NCBI GenBank assembly: GCA_900491605.1
Contig: UESW01004621.1
Span: 458,772 to 522,771, forward strand
DNA: 64,000 bases
Direction of reading: 5' to 3'
Origin: Calamus simplicifolius
Lineage: Eukaryota; Streptophyta; Magnoliopsida; Arecales; Arecaceae
The position numbers and the translations under genes are program-made. Positions 10,106-19,903 of the stretch are shown here, piece by piece. The notes under the pieces were generated by a model. The model did not search any database, had not been told where the DNA came from, and saw only the letters and a program-made list of their open reading frames with translations. Every line of letters starts with the position of its first letter. The first letter of the stretch is position 1.

Positions 10106-11227
10106 ATGGCTCGCCGTACTAGGAGCCATCGGTATGAGGAGGACTCTTTGGCCGGTAATGCTGATCAGCCGGTGGGTCAAGGAACTACTGGAGGTTCGGC
10201 CTCCGCCAACCCAGTAGGTACTGAGCACCAGCAATTCCAGTCCGAGATGCTTCATGCTCTCTCGGGTATGGCGCAGTCTATGCGGGACATGCAGCATCAG
10301 ATCCAGCAGGCTTTGACCGCTCAATCTACACCCCCTTCTGCTCCGACTCAGCCTACCCTTCCTATTCCGCAGCTGCAGCCAACCTTACCCACTCCATCAG
10401 CACCGCCGACCCAGTCTGCTTTATCTCAATCCTGGGTAGGGAACGGCCGTAGCTTTGCAGATTTCAAGAAATTTGCCCCTGCTCCTTTTTCTGGTTCTAG
10501 CAACCCCATTGATGCTGAGAGATGGGTACGAGATATGGAGAAGGCCTTCATGGCCCATGGTAGTCAGGAGTTGGAGCGGATCCGATTTGCTACTTATCTT
10601 CTCCAGGGGGAGGCCTATGACTGGTGGCTAGTTGAGGAACAGCGTCGGGGTGGTCAGGTTATGTCCTGGGGAGAATTTAAGGAGGTTTTCTTTGACAAGT
10701 ACTTTCCTAGGAGTGTACAAAGGAGAATGGAATCAGAATTTCTTAAGTTGGAGCAAAGGAATCTTTCCGTGGCCCAATATGAAGCTGAGTTCACCAGATT
10801 GGCCCGCTTTGCTCCAAGTATTGTGACAAATGAACTAGCCAAGATCACCCGTTTCACTGAGGGACTTCGACCCAGACTAATGCAGGCGGTAAATGCTTTT
10901 GAACTTCCTACTTACAGTGCCGTGGTAAACAAGGCCTTAATAATTGAAAGGGACATGAATACAGTTCAGAAGGATTGGGAACAGCAGAAGAAGAGGAAAG
11001 GGCACAATTCTGGCCAACCCCCAGCTCAGGCCAAAAGGAGGGGTGCACATCAGGCCCCAGCAAGACAACAGCCAGGGGAGGCTCGTTGCTTTCGCTGTGG
11101 GAGTTTTCACCCAGGAAAGCCTTGCCGTGGTAGGACGGGTGCCTGCTACCTCTGCGGAAGGACTGATCACAAGATGGCTACCTGTCCCCTTCAGAAGACT
11201 CAGCAGCCTCTTCTAGTCAAGGGTTGA
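10106..11227 (+). CDS. gag: Nested chromovirus Gag
   Basis: This is a 373-residue frame from ATG at 10106. A variable Q/P-rich N-terminal region (to about residue 115) leads to the retrotransposon Gag domain. Landmarks are FAPAPFSGSSNPIDAERWV, the YDWWL motif and KYFPRSVQRRMESEFLKLE. A basic linker follows, then a cysteine-rich end with a canonical zinc knuckle CYLCGRTDHKMATC. It would form the virus-like particle and package RNA in the cytoplasm. The stop at 11227 comes from a one-base shift: another frame continues from about 11195 as a Q-rich linker towards protease. In this lineage Gag and Pol are usually one frame, so either a small deletion or a recoding site is present. Confidence 0.9.
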   Translation: MARRTRSHRYEEDSLAGNADQPVGQGTTGGSASANPVGTEHQQFQSEMLHALSGMAQSMRDMQHQIQQALTAQSTPPSAPTQPTLPIPQLQPTLPTPSAPPTQSALSQSWVGNGRSFADFKKFAPAPFSGSSNPIDAERWVRDMEKAFMAHGSQELERIRFATYLLQGEAYDWWLVEEQRRGGQVMSWGEFKEVFFDKYFPRSVQRRMESEFLKLEQRNLSVAQYEAEFTRLARFAPSIVTNELAKITRFTEGLRPRLMQAVNAFELPTYSAVVNKALIIERDMNTVQKDWEQQKKRKGHNSGQPPAQAKRRGAHQAPARQQPGEARCFRCGSFHPGKPCRGRTGACYLCGRTDHKMATCPLQKTQQPLLVKG

Positions 11228-11320
11228 TTCAGCAGCAACAGCAGCAACCACTGAGGACCCAGGGTAGAGTCTTCAACCTCACTCATCAGGATGCTGTCGC
11301 TTCTAATTCTGTGGTGACAG

Positions 11321-11428
11321 GTAAACCGTCTAGATTCATACCTAGTATAATACCCTTATTTTCACAGTGTATTGGATAGATTAAATGTTAAATCTTTGAT
11401 GTTAAAACAAAATTCCACTTATGTTCAG
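11321..11428 (+). other. Candidate 108 nt intron between gag and protease of the nested element
   Basis: The frame that leads into protease (…HQDAVASNSVVT) reaches GTGACAG|GTAAAC at 11320. It then enters an AT-rich stretch with an in-frame TAG, and picks up at TTCAG|GAATGATT (11428/11429). Joining the two sides gives a seamless T-G-M-I stretch at the start of protease, as expected for the family. The GT..AG ends and phase fit an intron. An untranslated spacer with internal start at ATG 11431 is the alternative. Confidence 0.5.
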
Positions 11429-11430
11429 GA

Positions 11431-14400
11431 ATGATTAGGGTAGGCACTGATTATGCTCAGACTCTAATCGATCCGGGTGCTACGCATTCGTTTATATCTG
11501 ACACCTACCTGGGCAAGAATGCATCATTGACACCTGAACCTCTAGATCATGAATTGCACATTGCTTTCCCAAATGGTGATACTACGAAAGTTGACTCAAT
11601 ATGCAAGTCCTGCTTGATTATCATAGAGGATAAGGAGTTGAATGCCAACCTTATTGTTCTTCCACTGAAATTCTTTGATGTTATCCTTGGCATGGATTGG
11701 TTAGCTTCCTATCATGCTTCAGTTGACTGTTTCAGGAAGATAGTCAACTTCAAGATTCCTTGTCAGCCTGAGTTTAGTTTCATTGGCGGCCAGAAACTTT
11801 TAGCCTCAGTGTTCATTTCAGCACTGCAGGCTGAAAAATATCTTAGGAGTGGTGGCCAAGGGTTTCTTGCTGTTATTAATGATATTCAGAAGAAAGAGGC
11901 CAAGTTGGAAGATATCCCTATAGCTAGAGAATTCCCTGACGTCTTCCCGGCTGAATTATCGGAGTTGCCCCCTGACCGGGAGGTTGAGTTCTCCATTGAT
12001 TTGATTCCTGGAACTGGACCTATATCCAAGGCCCCTTACCGCATGGCCCCGGCTGAGCTAAAGGAGTTAAAGGACCAATTGCAGGAACTCCTAGATCGGG
12101 GATTTATCAGGCCTAGTGCTTCTCCTTGGGGTGCTCCAGTTCTATTTGTTAAAAAGAAGGATGGCAGTCTTCGGCTATGCATTGATTACCGGGAAATCAA
12201 TAAGGTGACAGTGCGGAATAAGTACCCTCTGCCGAGGATTGATGACTTGTTTGATCAACTTCAAGGAGCCCGGGTGTTTTCTAAGATTGATCTCAGGTCA
12301 GGTTATCATCAGCTTAAGGTCAAAGATGGAGATGTGCCTAAGACAGCTTTCAGGACTAGATATGGCCATTATGAGTTTCTGGTGATGCCGTTTGGCTTGA
12401 CCAATGCCCCGGCAGCGTTTATGGACTTGATGAACAGGATGTTTAGACCATACTTGGATCAGTTTGTGGTAGTATTTATTGATGACATCTTGATCTATTC
12501 AAAGAGCCACGAAGAGCATGAAAATCACTTGAGGATCGTGCTACAGACTCTTCGGGATAAGAAGCTTTATGCCAAGTTACAGAAGTGTGAATTTTGGTTG
12601 GACCAAGTAGCTTTCTTGGGTCATGTAATCTCTGTGGATGGCATTTCGGTAGACCCAAAGAAGATTGAAGCTATCACCAACTGGAGCCGACCTTCCAATG
12701 TGGCAGAAGTCAGAAGTTTCTTGGGGCTAGCCGGTTATTATCGAAAATTTGTGGAAGACTTCTCTCGCATCGCTCTACCCCTAACTCGCCTAACTCAAAA
12801 GCGAGTAAAGTTTGATTGGACAGAGGAATGTGAGAAAAGTTTTCGTGGGTTAAAGCAGCGTTTGGTATCAGCTCCCATACTTGTTCTTCCGTCAGGATCT
12901 GAGGGTTTTACCTTGTACACAGATGCCTCTCGGAAAGGATTGGGATGTGTTTTGATGCAGAAGGGAAAGGTGATAGCCTATGCTTCCAGACAGCTGAAGC
13001 CTTATGAGCAGAACTATCCTACTCATGATCTGGAATTAGCTGCAGTGGTTTTTGCTTTGAAAATCTGGCGGCATTATCTCTATGGAGTGTCGTGTGATGT
13101 GTATACAGACCATAAGAGTCTAAAATATATCTTCACACAGAAGGAGCTCAATTTGAGGCAGAGGAGATGGTTGGAACTACTGAAAGATTATGATCTGAAT
13201 CTACATTATCATCCGGGGAAGGCTAATGTTGTGGCTGATGCCTTGAGCAGGAAGACTCCTTCTGAGTTAGCTGCTATGCTAACTTCCCAACCTCACATTT
13301 TGAGGGACCTTGAGAGGTGGGAAATTGGGATGAGAGTACATCAGCCTGATGGACTTGGTGCTGCACTCATTCTTCAGCCGACCTTAGTAGACAGAATTAA
13401 ATCCTCCCAGCTGGAAGATCCAGATCTTCAAAGAATTAAAGTTGCAGTTCAGCCAGGAGATCAGAGTGGATTTTATGTAATGGATGATGGATCTCTGAGA
13501 TTTGGAGGCAGACTTTGTGTGCCTGGCGATGAGGAGTTGAAAGCCGAGATTTTGAGGGAGGCACACTACTCTCCCTATACCGTGCATCCTGGTGGTACTA
13601 AAATGTATAGAGACTTGAAGGAAAATTTTTGGTGGAAAGGTATGAAGAGGGAAATTGCTCAGTTTGTGGCCAAGTGCTTAGTATGCCAGAGGGTGAAAGC
13701 CGAGCATCAAAAACCTGCGGGACCTCTTCAATCTTTGTTGATTCCTCAGTGGAAATGGGAAAAGATTACTATGGATTTTGTGACTGGTCTGCCCAAAACT
13801 CCCAGAAATAATGATGCAGTTTGGGTTATTGTGGACAGACTAACAAAGTCAGCTCATTTCCTACCTTTCCGTGTTGGAATCTCGAGTGATAGATTGGCTT
13901 GTATGTATATTGACCAAATTGTGAGACTTCATGGTGTGCCTGCCTCTATTGTATCTGACCGGGATACCAGATTTGTATCACAGTTTTGGAAAAGCCTTCA
14001 TAAAGCCTTGGGGACCAAATTAGACTTCAGTACAGCCTATCATCCCCAGTCAGATGGACAGTCAGAGAGGACCATACAGATTTTGGAAGACATGTTGAGA
14101 GCCTGTGTAATAGACTTAGGTGGGGCTTGGGACAACCATTTATCCTTGGTGGAGTTCGCTTATAACAATAGTTATCAAGCCAGTATTCAGATGGCTCCAT
14201 TTGAAGCCTTGTATGGTAGGAGATGCAGATCTCCTTTATGTTGGGATGATGTGGGGGAAAGAAAATTGCTAGGTCCTGAGCTGATCCAACAAACGGTGGA
14301 CAAGGTGCATTTGATCAGGGAGCGTCTTCGTACAGCTCAGAGCAGGCAGAAAAGTTATGCTAATGTCAGAAGAAGAGAATTGGAATTTCAGGTTGGGGAG

Positions 14401-14853
14401 CATGTTTTCTTGAGGATATCACCAACTAAGGATGTAATGAGATTTGGGATCAGAGGGAAACTGAGTCCACGTTACATTGGACCTTTTGAGATTTTGAGCA
14501 GAGTAGGAGAAGTTGCTTACAGTCTTGCACTGCCTCCAAGTCTTTCTGGTGTTCACAACGTATTCCATGTATCTATGTTGAGGAAGTACGTTCCAGACCC
14601 CAGTCATGTTATAGCTTATGAGCCTATTCAGTTGAGAAAGGATCTATCATATGAGGAACACCCTATACGTATAGTGGACCGTAAAGATCAAGTACTGAGG
14701 CGGCGTACCATTCCTTATGTCAAGATTCAATGGAACAATCATACTGAGAGAGAGGCTACTTGGGAGCTAGAGGAAGAAATGAAATCAAAGTATCCACAAT
14801 TATTTGAAGGTAAATTTATCTATCTTAAATTACTGCCTTTTGAAAATTTATAG
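11431..14853 (+). CDS. pol: Nested chromovirus Pol: protease, RT, RNase H, integrase, chromodomain
   Basis: This is a single open frame of 1140 residues with no internal break. Protease has IDPGATHSFI (D14), a DPG variant of the usual DTG/DSG. RT spans about 200-450, with KIDLRSGYHQ (D287) and FIDDILIYS (D351, D352). RNase H shows LYTDAS (D498), E535, D560 and VADALS (D603). Integrase has H712, H719, C749, C752 in the zinc finger and D782, D843, E879 as the catalytic triad. A chromodomain near 1085-1125 (KIQWNNHTEREATWE) ends the protein and may guide insertion to marked chromatin. All key residues are present, so the enzyme could be active if expressed. The ATG at 11431 may be only the first codon after the candidate intron. 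Confidence 0.95.
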   Translation: MIRVGTDYAQTLIDPGATHSFISDTYLGKNASLTPEPLDHELHIAFPNGDTTKVDSICKSCLIIIEDKELNANLIVLPLKFFDVILGMDWLASYHASVDCFRKIVNFKIPCQPEFSFIGGQKLLASVFISALQAEKYLRSGGQGFLAVINDIQKKEAKLEDIPIAREFPDVFPAELSELPPDREVEFSIDLIPGTGPISKAPYRMAPAELKELKDQLQELLDRGFIRPSASPWGAPVLFVKKKDGSLRLCIDYREINKVTVRNKYPLPRIDDLFDQLQGARVFSKIDLRSGYHQLKVKDGDVPKTAFRTRYGHYEFLVMPFGLTNAPAAFMDLMNRMFRPYLDQFVVVFIDDILIYSKSHEEHENHLRIVLQTLRDKKLYAKLQKCEFWLDQVAFLGHVISVDGISVDPKKIEAITNWSRPSNVAEVRSFLGLAGYYRKFVEDFSRIALPLTRLTQKRVKFDWTEECEKSFRGLKQRLVSAPILVLPSGSEGFTLYTDASRKGLGCVLMQKGKVIAYASRQLKPYEQNYPTHDLELAAVVFALKIWRHYLYGVSCDVYTDHKSLKYIFTQKELNLRQRRWLELLKDYDLNLHYHPGKANVVADALSRKTPSELAAMLTSQPHILRDLERWEIGMRVHQPDGLGAALILQPTLVDRIKSSQLEDPDLQRIKVAVQPGDQSGFYVMDDGSLRFGGRLCVPGDEELKAEILREAHYSPYTVHPGGTKMYRDLKENFWWKGMKREIAQFVAKCLVCQRVKAEHQKPAGPLQSLLIPQWKWEKITMDFVTGLPKTPRNNDAVWVIVDRLTKSAHFLPFRVGISSDRLACMYIDQIVRLHGVPASIVSDRDTRFVSQFWKSLHKALGTKLDFSTAYHPQSDGQSERTIQILEDMLRACVIDLGGAWDNHLSLVEFAYNNSYQASIQMAPFEALYGRRCRSPLCWDDVGERKLLGPELIQQTVDKVHLIRERLRTAQSRQKSYANVRRRELEFQVGEHVFLRISPTKDVMRFGIRGKLSPRYIGPFEILSRVGEVAYSLALPPSLSGVHNVFHVSMLRKYVPDPSHVIAYEPIQLRKDLSYEEHPIRIVDRKDQVLRRRTIPYVKIQWNNHTEREATWELEEEMKSKYPQLFEGKFIYLKLLPFENL

Positions 14854-14880
14854 TGTACTAATTTCGAGGCCGAAATTTTT

Positions 14881-14895
14881 GTAAGGAGGGGAGAA
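14881..14895 (+). promoter_or_regulatory. Polypurine tract of the nested chromovirus
   Basis: GTAAGGAGGGGAGAA lies immediately before the 3' LTR. It is the usual plus-strand primer position. Confidence 0.88.
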
Positions 14896-17344
14896 TGTGA
14901 CACCCGGTTCATGTGAACCAGCCTTGGTTCAGATGAACCAAACCCTATCTGTTGGTCTACCCTACCTGTTGGTTTTCCCAGACGGACGTTTCGCTCTTCG
15001 TAAAGCGATAAGTCGTAACTCTTAAAACCGAGTAAAGCGATAAGTCGTAACTCTTAAAACCGAGGCGTCACGCGGGGGATTAAATAGAGGATGGAGGGTG
15101 ACCTCCCTCCTCCTGCCCGGCGTGCGCGCGTTCTGCAGGTAACTTTCGTAACCATGCCTGAGATAGAGAGAGGGAGAGAAAGTCTGGTAGAGGGAATTAG
15201 AGAGAGAGAGAATCTGAGAGAGAAAGAGAGAACCTGAGAGAGGAAGAGACAGAGAAGAGAGAGAGAGGAAGAGCCGGAAGAGAGAGAGAGGAAGAGAGCC
15301 AGAGAGTGAGGGAGAGGGCCGGTGGACCGGCCGGTGACCTCCACCGGCACCGGACGAGTCGTCCGGTGGAGGTCCGGCCGGCCCGTCCGGCCGGCCGAGC
15401 CGCCGGTACGGCGCGCACAGTGCGGGAACAGAGAGAAGGAAAGAGAGGGAGAGAGAGAATTAAGGAGAGGGAGAGAGAGGGGAGGTCGGCCGCGACGGCG
15501 GCCGGCTCTGGTCCGGCCAACGACGGCCGGACCGGCCCCATTTTGGCCGGAATCGACGCCGGCGCGATGATTTCCACGCGGGCAAGCGGGAGATAAAATG
15601 AGAAAAAGAGAGAGAGGGAGTGAAATTAAAGGATTTGGATTGGGGGAGGCGGTCGGCCGCGGCGGCAGCCGGCTCCGGTCCGGCCAACGGTGGCCGGACC
15701 GCCCTTGATTTCGGCCGGCGGCGGCCCTGGCCGCCGGCTGTTATCTCGGCTGTTAACTCCTCTGTTTCTCTGAAACAGAGGAGTTAGCTAAGGAGTGGGC
15801 CGGCTGGGCCGGCCTAGTTTGGGCCCTATTGGGCCGTGCGGTGAGAGGTTTTGGGGCTGAGTTTTGGGCCCTGTAACGGGCCGAAAAATAGAAAATAAAA
15901 ATATGGCTAGAATCTGGGTTAATTCTAGTTTCTAAGGATATTTTTACTTCCCCATTTGGGTGAGTATCGAGGGAGTTATGCGAGCCCGAAGTTGGGCCCG
16001 TGAGCTGGTCTGGGTGGGGTGTTAAAAAGTCAAATTTATTTCAGATTTCAGTGAATTGATTATGTACATTGATCCTGTAGGTACCCAGACATCTAATTAG
16101 TTGAAGTATCATTTGGATTTTTGCGTAGAAGGTAAGTAAGACTATTATGCAAAATTTTTAAATTGAATATATATATAGTTGCATGCATTTTTGAAATTAT
16201 TTGAATTGTCTATATAGCATGGAATTATGGATTTCAAATGATTTGATTTATTCATGCATATGCCAGAAATGTGACTGTATGTATAACATGTTATGTGGCT
16301 ACATGTATGTTCTAATAGCTGTGCAAACCACTGTGAAATAATGTGAGATACATATGCATGATGTAGTTGCGATGGAAATGTTAAATAGATTTATATGTGT
16401 CGCCGCGGTTCTCCTTTACTATGGCCCCACACATTGTGGTTGTGTTCTGTTATGATATGGCCTCACACACTGGAGATGTATTCTGTTATGTTATGGCCTC
16501 ACACACTGGAGATGTATTCTGTTATGTTATGGCCTCACACACTGGAGATGTATTCTGTTATGTTATGGCCCACATATTGTAGACGTGTTCGGTTATGGTT
16601 GACCCCACATGTTCTACGATGTGTTCTGTTGAGTTCCTATGGCCACATACATTGATGAGAGTGTGTTCTGTTGAGTTTCTATGGCCACATACATTGAGGA
16701 TAGTGTGTTCTGTTGAGTTCTTATGGCCACATACATCGAAGATAGTGTGTTCTGTTATGGTATGGCCCCACACACCAATGTGTTCTGTCGAGCTTATATG
16801 GCCACACATCTGGAGGATGTGCTCTGATAGAGGTATTGCAGGGCCGTGGGACACATAGGAAATCTATAATTATATAAACAGTGGGTTTGCTAGAAGGTAT
16901 ACACTGATGCTTATGGGAGGTTCGAATTATGTTAAGATGCATATGTTGATAGCATGTTAAATACAAATTATGACATGATGATTGATATGATGATTAAATT
17001 GTATAATAGGCTTACTTACTGAGTGTAAACTCATACCATTGTTCTAATGTTTTTGTGTCAGAGCCACGGAACTGAAGATGGATAATAGAGATCGGTGGAT
17101 CTTGTGATAAATAAAATAATGATCCAGTATTTTGCTGTAATTCCAGTATCAATTATGTGTGTAGGGCTTATAGCCCAAACTTTATGGTGTGTAGGGTTTG
17201 TAACCCAAAAACTTTAGTATCCAGTTATGAACCTGGTTGGTTTATATATTCTCATATGCATGTTTGAAGAATTTTGTAACGCCTTGCGTGCCCGGCACGC
17301 GGCGGGTTGTCACCCTAGCCAATATTTGGGTCTGGGGCGTGACA
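14896..17344 (+). repeat. 3' LTR of the nested chromovirus
   Basis: This 2449 bp LTR matches 7501-9947 with only a 2 bp shorter GA run near 15460 and a 4 bp longer one near 15615, as far as read by eye. It is preceded by the purine tract and followed by the target duplication GGCGG. Confidence 0.93.
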
Positions 17345-18231
17345 GGCGGCCTGCCCTCCTTGGCTTTGGCTTTGGACTTGCCTTTGCCCTTATCGCCAAG
17401 GGCGGGGGTGGGCGCCGTGGAGCGGAAGTCGACGAGGCTCTCGGCAGCAGCCATCGCCGAGTTGAGATCTTTAACTCCTTGCCTTCGCAGCTCCACTTGA
17501 GCGCAGTTCTGCAACCCCGACGTGAAGTTAAACAGCTTGTCGGCCTCCGACATGTCAGGTATGTCCAGCAGCAACGAGCTGAAGTCTTTGACATAGTCCC
17601 TGATGGAACCAGTCTGCTTCAGCCGTTTCAGTTGATCCCTCGCAACCCAGATTACGTTGTGGGGAAGAAACTGAACCTTCAACTCTTCCTTCAAGATCTC
17701 CCAAGAAGTAATTCCTGGTCGGCCGGCGTTGCGATCCTCAGCGCTTCGAGTTCGCCACCAGAGCTTGGCGTCGCCGGCTAAGAACAGACTCGCAAGGCGA
17801 ATTCGCCGCGCCTCGGGTATGTCCATCGCAGAGAAGTACTCTTCTAGGTCCCATACAAAATTCTCGAGCTCCTTGGCGTTGCGCGCGCCGCTGAAGGGTT
17901 TTGGCTCGGGCACCCGGAATTGGGACGGGTGGGTGTGATCCGGTCGGGGCTGGCGCGCGCCTTCTCGTCGCAGCGTCTCGACTTCGGCCGTCAGCTCCCT
18001 CATCCGGTTCAGCACTTCTTCCATCTGAGCGTCGCGCTCTTCATCCCGTTGACCTTGCGTAGAGGAACTCGGCCCGGCACCATTGTCGGCTGCCTCCGCG
18101 ATCCTCATCTGAAGTTGTTGAATCTGCTGCTCCTGTTGCACAGATCTAGTGACCAGATCTGAGAAGCCGTCCTCGGGAGGAATCCCGATGATGGTCTCGA
18201 TCCTCGCAATACGATCTGTGTTGCTTACCAT
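17345..18231 (-). pseudogene. gag: Outer chromovirus gag, N-terminal two-thirds (split by nested element)
   Basis: The ATG is at 18231. The protein begins with a leucine/glutamine-rich helical stretch (EQQIQQLQMRI) and continues into a retrotransposon Gag domain with KPFSGARNAKELENFVWDLE and a downstream LWWRTR motif. Near 17400 it turns lysine-rich (KGKGKSKAKAKEG). Here the frame runs into the inner LTR at 17344 and would end in foreign residues. From 18231 to 17345 is 887 nt. Joined to 7495, the phase is kept exactly, so gag was open before the insertion. Gag would form the particle and bind RNA. The break is an insertion, not decay. Confidence 0.88.
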
Positions 18232-18271
18232 TGTGGATTGTGGTTTGGCTTCAACCTAAGGTTCTGAACAA

Positions 18272-18285
18272 AGGCTCTGATACCC
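18272..18285 (-). promoter_or_regulatory. Primer binding site of the outer chromovirus
   Basis: Just inside the 5' LTR the minus strand reads GGGTATCAGAGCC. This matches the complement of the initiator tRNA-Met 3' end (usual form TGGTATCAGAGC) except for the first base. Three bases separate it from the LTR. Confidence 0.8.
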
Positions 18286-18288
18286 TAT

Positions 18289-19713
18289 TGTGACCCTACC
18301 ACTAGGCTAGTTTATTTTTTTCTTCGCGGAAGCGTACCCTAGTAGGTGTCACCGGCCTTAGCACCCTGTGCTAAGTCAGCCTCACCAGTAGCGCGCATGC
18401 AATGAACATAAACACCCACTTGACAAACCAGCAATGCACAAGACACACACTACGACACAGCTATCTACGGGAAAACTTTCCCAACCCCTTTTATTAATCA
18501 CTAATTAAAGAGGAATACAAGGCTTAGATTACAAATCCCTCACCTCGTCTTAGGCATACAAGAACACACTCCTGCAGCCCGCGAACACTCCAGGGTAAAC
18601 CCTCAGCAAGCGCTCTGTGCTCCGTCTTCCTCCTCACGCCCGTGTGGTGGATGGCGAAGGCTTGAATCCCCTCCTGGGATTCTGCGAATTGACTCTCGAA
18701 TTCTGGTAGAATTCTCAGCGTCCAATCTGCTCTCCCACGGTCGTCCTGCTGCTCCTTAAGTAGCTGCACGCTCCCCTTGTAGATAGTGCACGCCTAGGAT
18801 AGTTAGCTAAGGAGATAAAGCCTATCCCCTTGCTCTGATCGGCTGCCAGCTGCTTAGAGATAAGGCCTCCTTTATCTTCTCCTTCTAACCGCACCGGTTG
18901 GATAAGATTTGCCTTAGAGATAATGCTGGACATTATCTTCTGCAGCCGGTTGGATAGGACTGCCTTAGAGATAATGCTGGGCATTATCTTCTCATCTGAT
19001 CGCTGTTGGTTGAGCTTAGAGATAATGCTGGGCATTATCTCTTCCTAGATTCGTGCATTGGTGTCTATCCTCCACGCCATCTTCTAGAAAGCTTCCAGAA
19101 GCTCGCTGAGTTGCCAATCTGCACGCCTCTGATCTGGACGCTCTCCCAGCTGCTCAGTCTATCCATTTGGCGCGCGTCGCCATAGCCATCGCCGCTGGCC
19201 GTCCCGCCAACTGGGCGCGCCTCAGCGCCCAGCTGATCGCTGTCGGGACGTTGTCTGGCCGTCTGGGCGCGCGCCGGGCTAGCCTCCAGCCAGCCCGCGC
19301 GCCCAGCGTCATCCTGGGTCTGTGCGCGCAGGGCCAGCGCCCCGCTGTCCCGCGCGCGCTCGCTGCGCCCGCCGCTGTGCCGCCCGAGCGGGAGTCCCGC
19401 TCGGCGTAGGAGTCTCGGTCATGTGGCCCGCCCGCTGTGCTGAAACTCAGCGCGCACGATGCTGCGCCCGCGCGTGCCGCCGCGCTGGGAACGGGCGCGC
19501 ATCTGGCCTGGCGCGCGGCTCGCCAACCTCGCTCGCCGCTGCGCCCGCTGAACTGGAACCGCCAACCTCGCCGCTCCATGGTTGGCCGCGCGCATCCCCT
19601 CGCGCGTCAGCTGCCAACCTCGCAAGCGCTCGGACGCCTGCTTTGCCCGCGCCTGCGCGCGCACGGGCAGCGCCTCGGCCCTCCTGGCCGGGCGCTCTAC
19701 TGGGGCGGTAACA
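18289..19713 (-). repeat. 5' LTR of the outer chromovirus
   Basis: This 1425 bp direct copy of 2996-4411 is the 5' LTR, because gag reads leftward from 18231. It ends GGTAACA next to the target duplication GTAGG at 19714-19718. The hairpin-rich array is at 18852-19052. It should carry the element's promoter on the minus strand, but no clear TATA box was picked out. Confidence 0.93.
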
Positions 19714-19903
19714 GTAGGGGAGCATCGGTGCTGTTGCGTGCCTGGGAGCACGCTGTCATAAGAACCATGCGACCGTTCATTCGGCGCGTGGTTGGCCGCT
19801 ACGTTCCCTTGCCGCTCGCTACCTTCCGGGAACTCTCCCGGGGGCGGCTCTCCTGCCCCTTGCTCCCCTCCTCCGCCCTCGGCGGCGCGGATCATGCCGA
19901 GGG

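Larger units (their letters stand above)
7501..17344 (+). mobile_element. Nested Ty3/gypsy chromovirus (Tekay/Del-like), nearly intact
   Basis: This is a complete plus-strand LTR retrotransposon. It has LTRs at 7501-9947 and 14896-17344, a primer site, gag, pol and a polypurine tract. LTRs start TGTGACAC and end GTGACA. Target duplications GGCGG are at 7496-7500 and 17345-17349. Its target is the lysine-rich part of the outer element's gag. Apart from two GA-repeat length changes (-2 and +4 bp) the LTRs look identical, so insertion is very recent and later than the outer element. The pol order is protease-RT-RNase H-integrase-chromodomain. Gag residues such as KYFPRSVQRRMESEFLKLEQ and the C-terminal chromodomain style point to the Tekay/Del lineage. 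Confidence 0.93.
2996..19713 (-). mobile_element. Ty3/gypsy chromovirus (Galadriel-like) inserted in rDNA spacer, host of a nested element
   Basis: This is a minus-strand LTR retrotransposon. Its 5' LTR is 18289-19713 and its 3' LTR is 2996-4411. The LTRs start TGTGACC and end GGTAACA, and 5 bp target duplications GTAGG lie at 2991-2995 and 19714-19718. Internal order on the minus strand is primer site, gag, zinc knuckle, protease, RT, RNase H, a truncated integrase and a chromodomain. A second element (7501-17344) sits inside gag. Without it the element is about 6.9 kb. The integrase core is missing and the RT start carries frameshifts, so it cannot move on its own as drawn. LTR copies differ mainly by four small length changes, so insertion is recent. 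Gag and pol style suggest the Galadriel group, to which banana 'monkey' belongs; that assignment is from memory of motifs. Confidence 0.9.
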
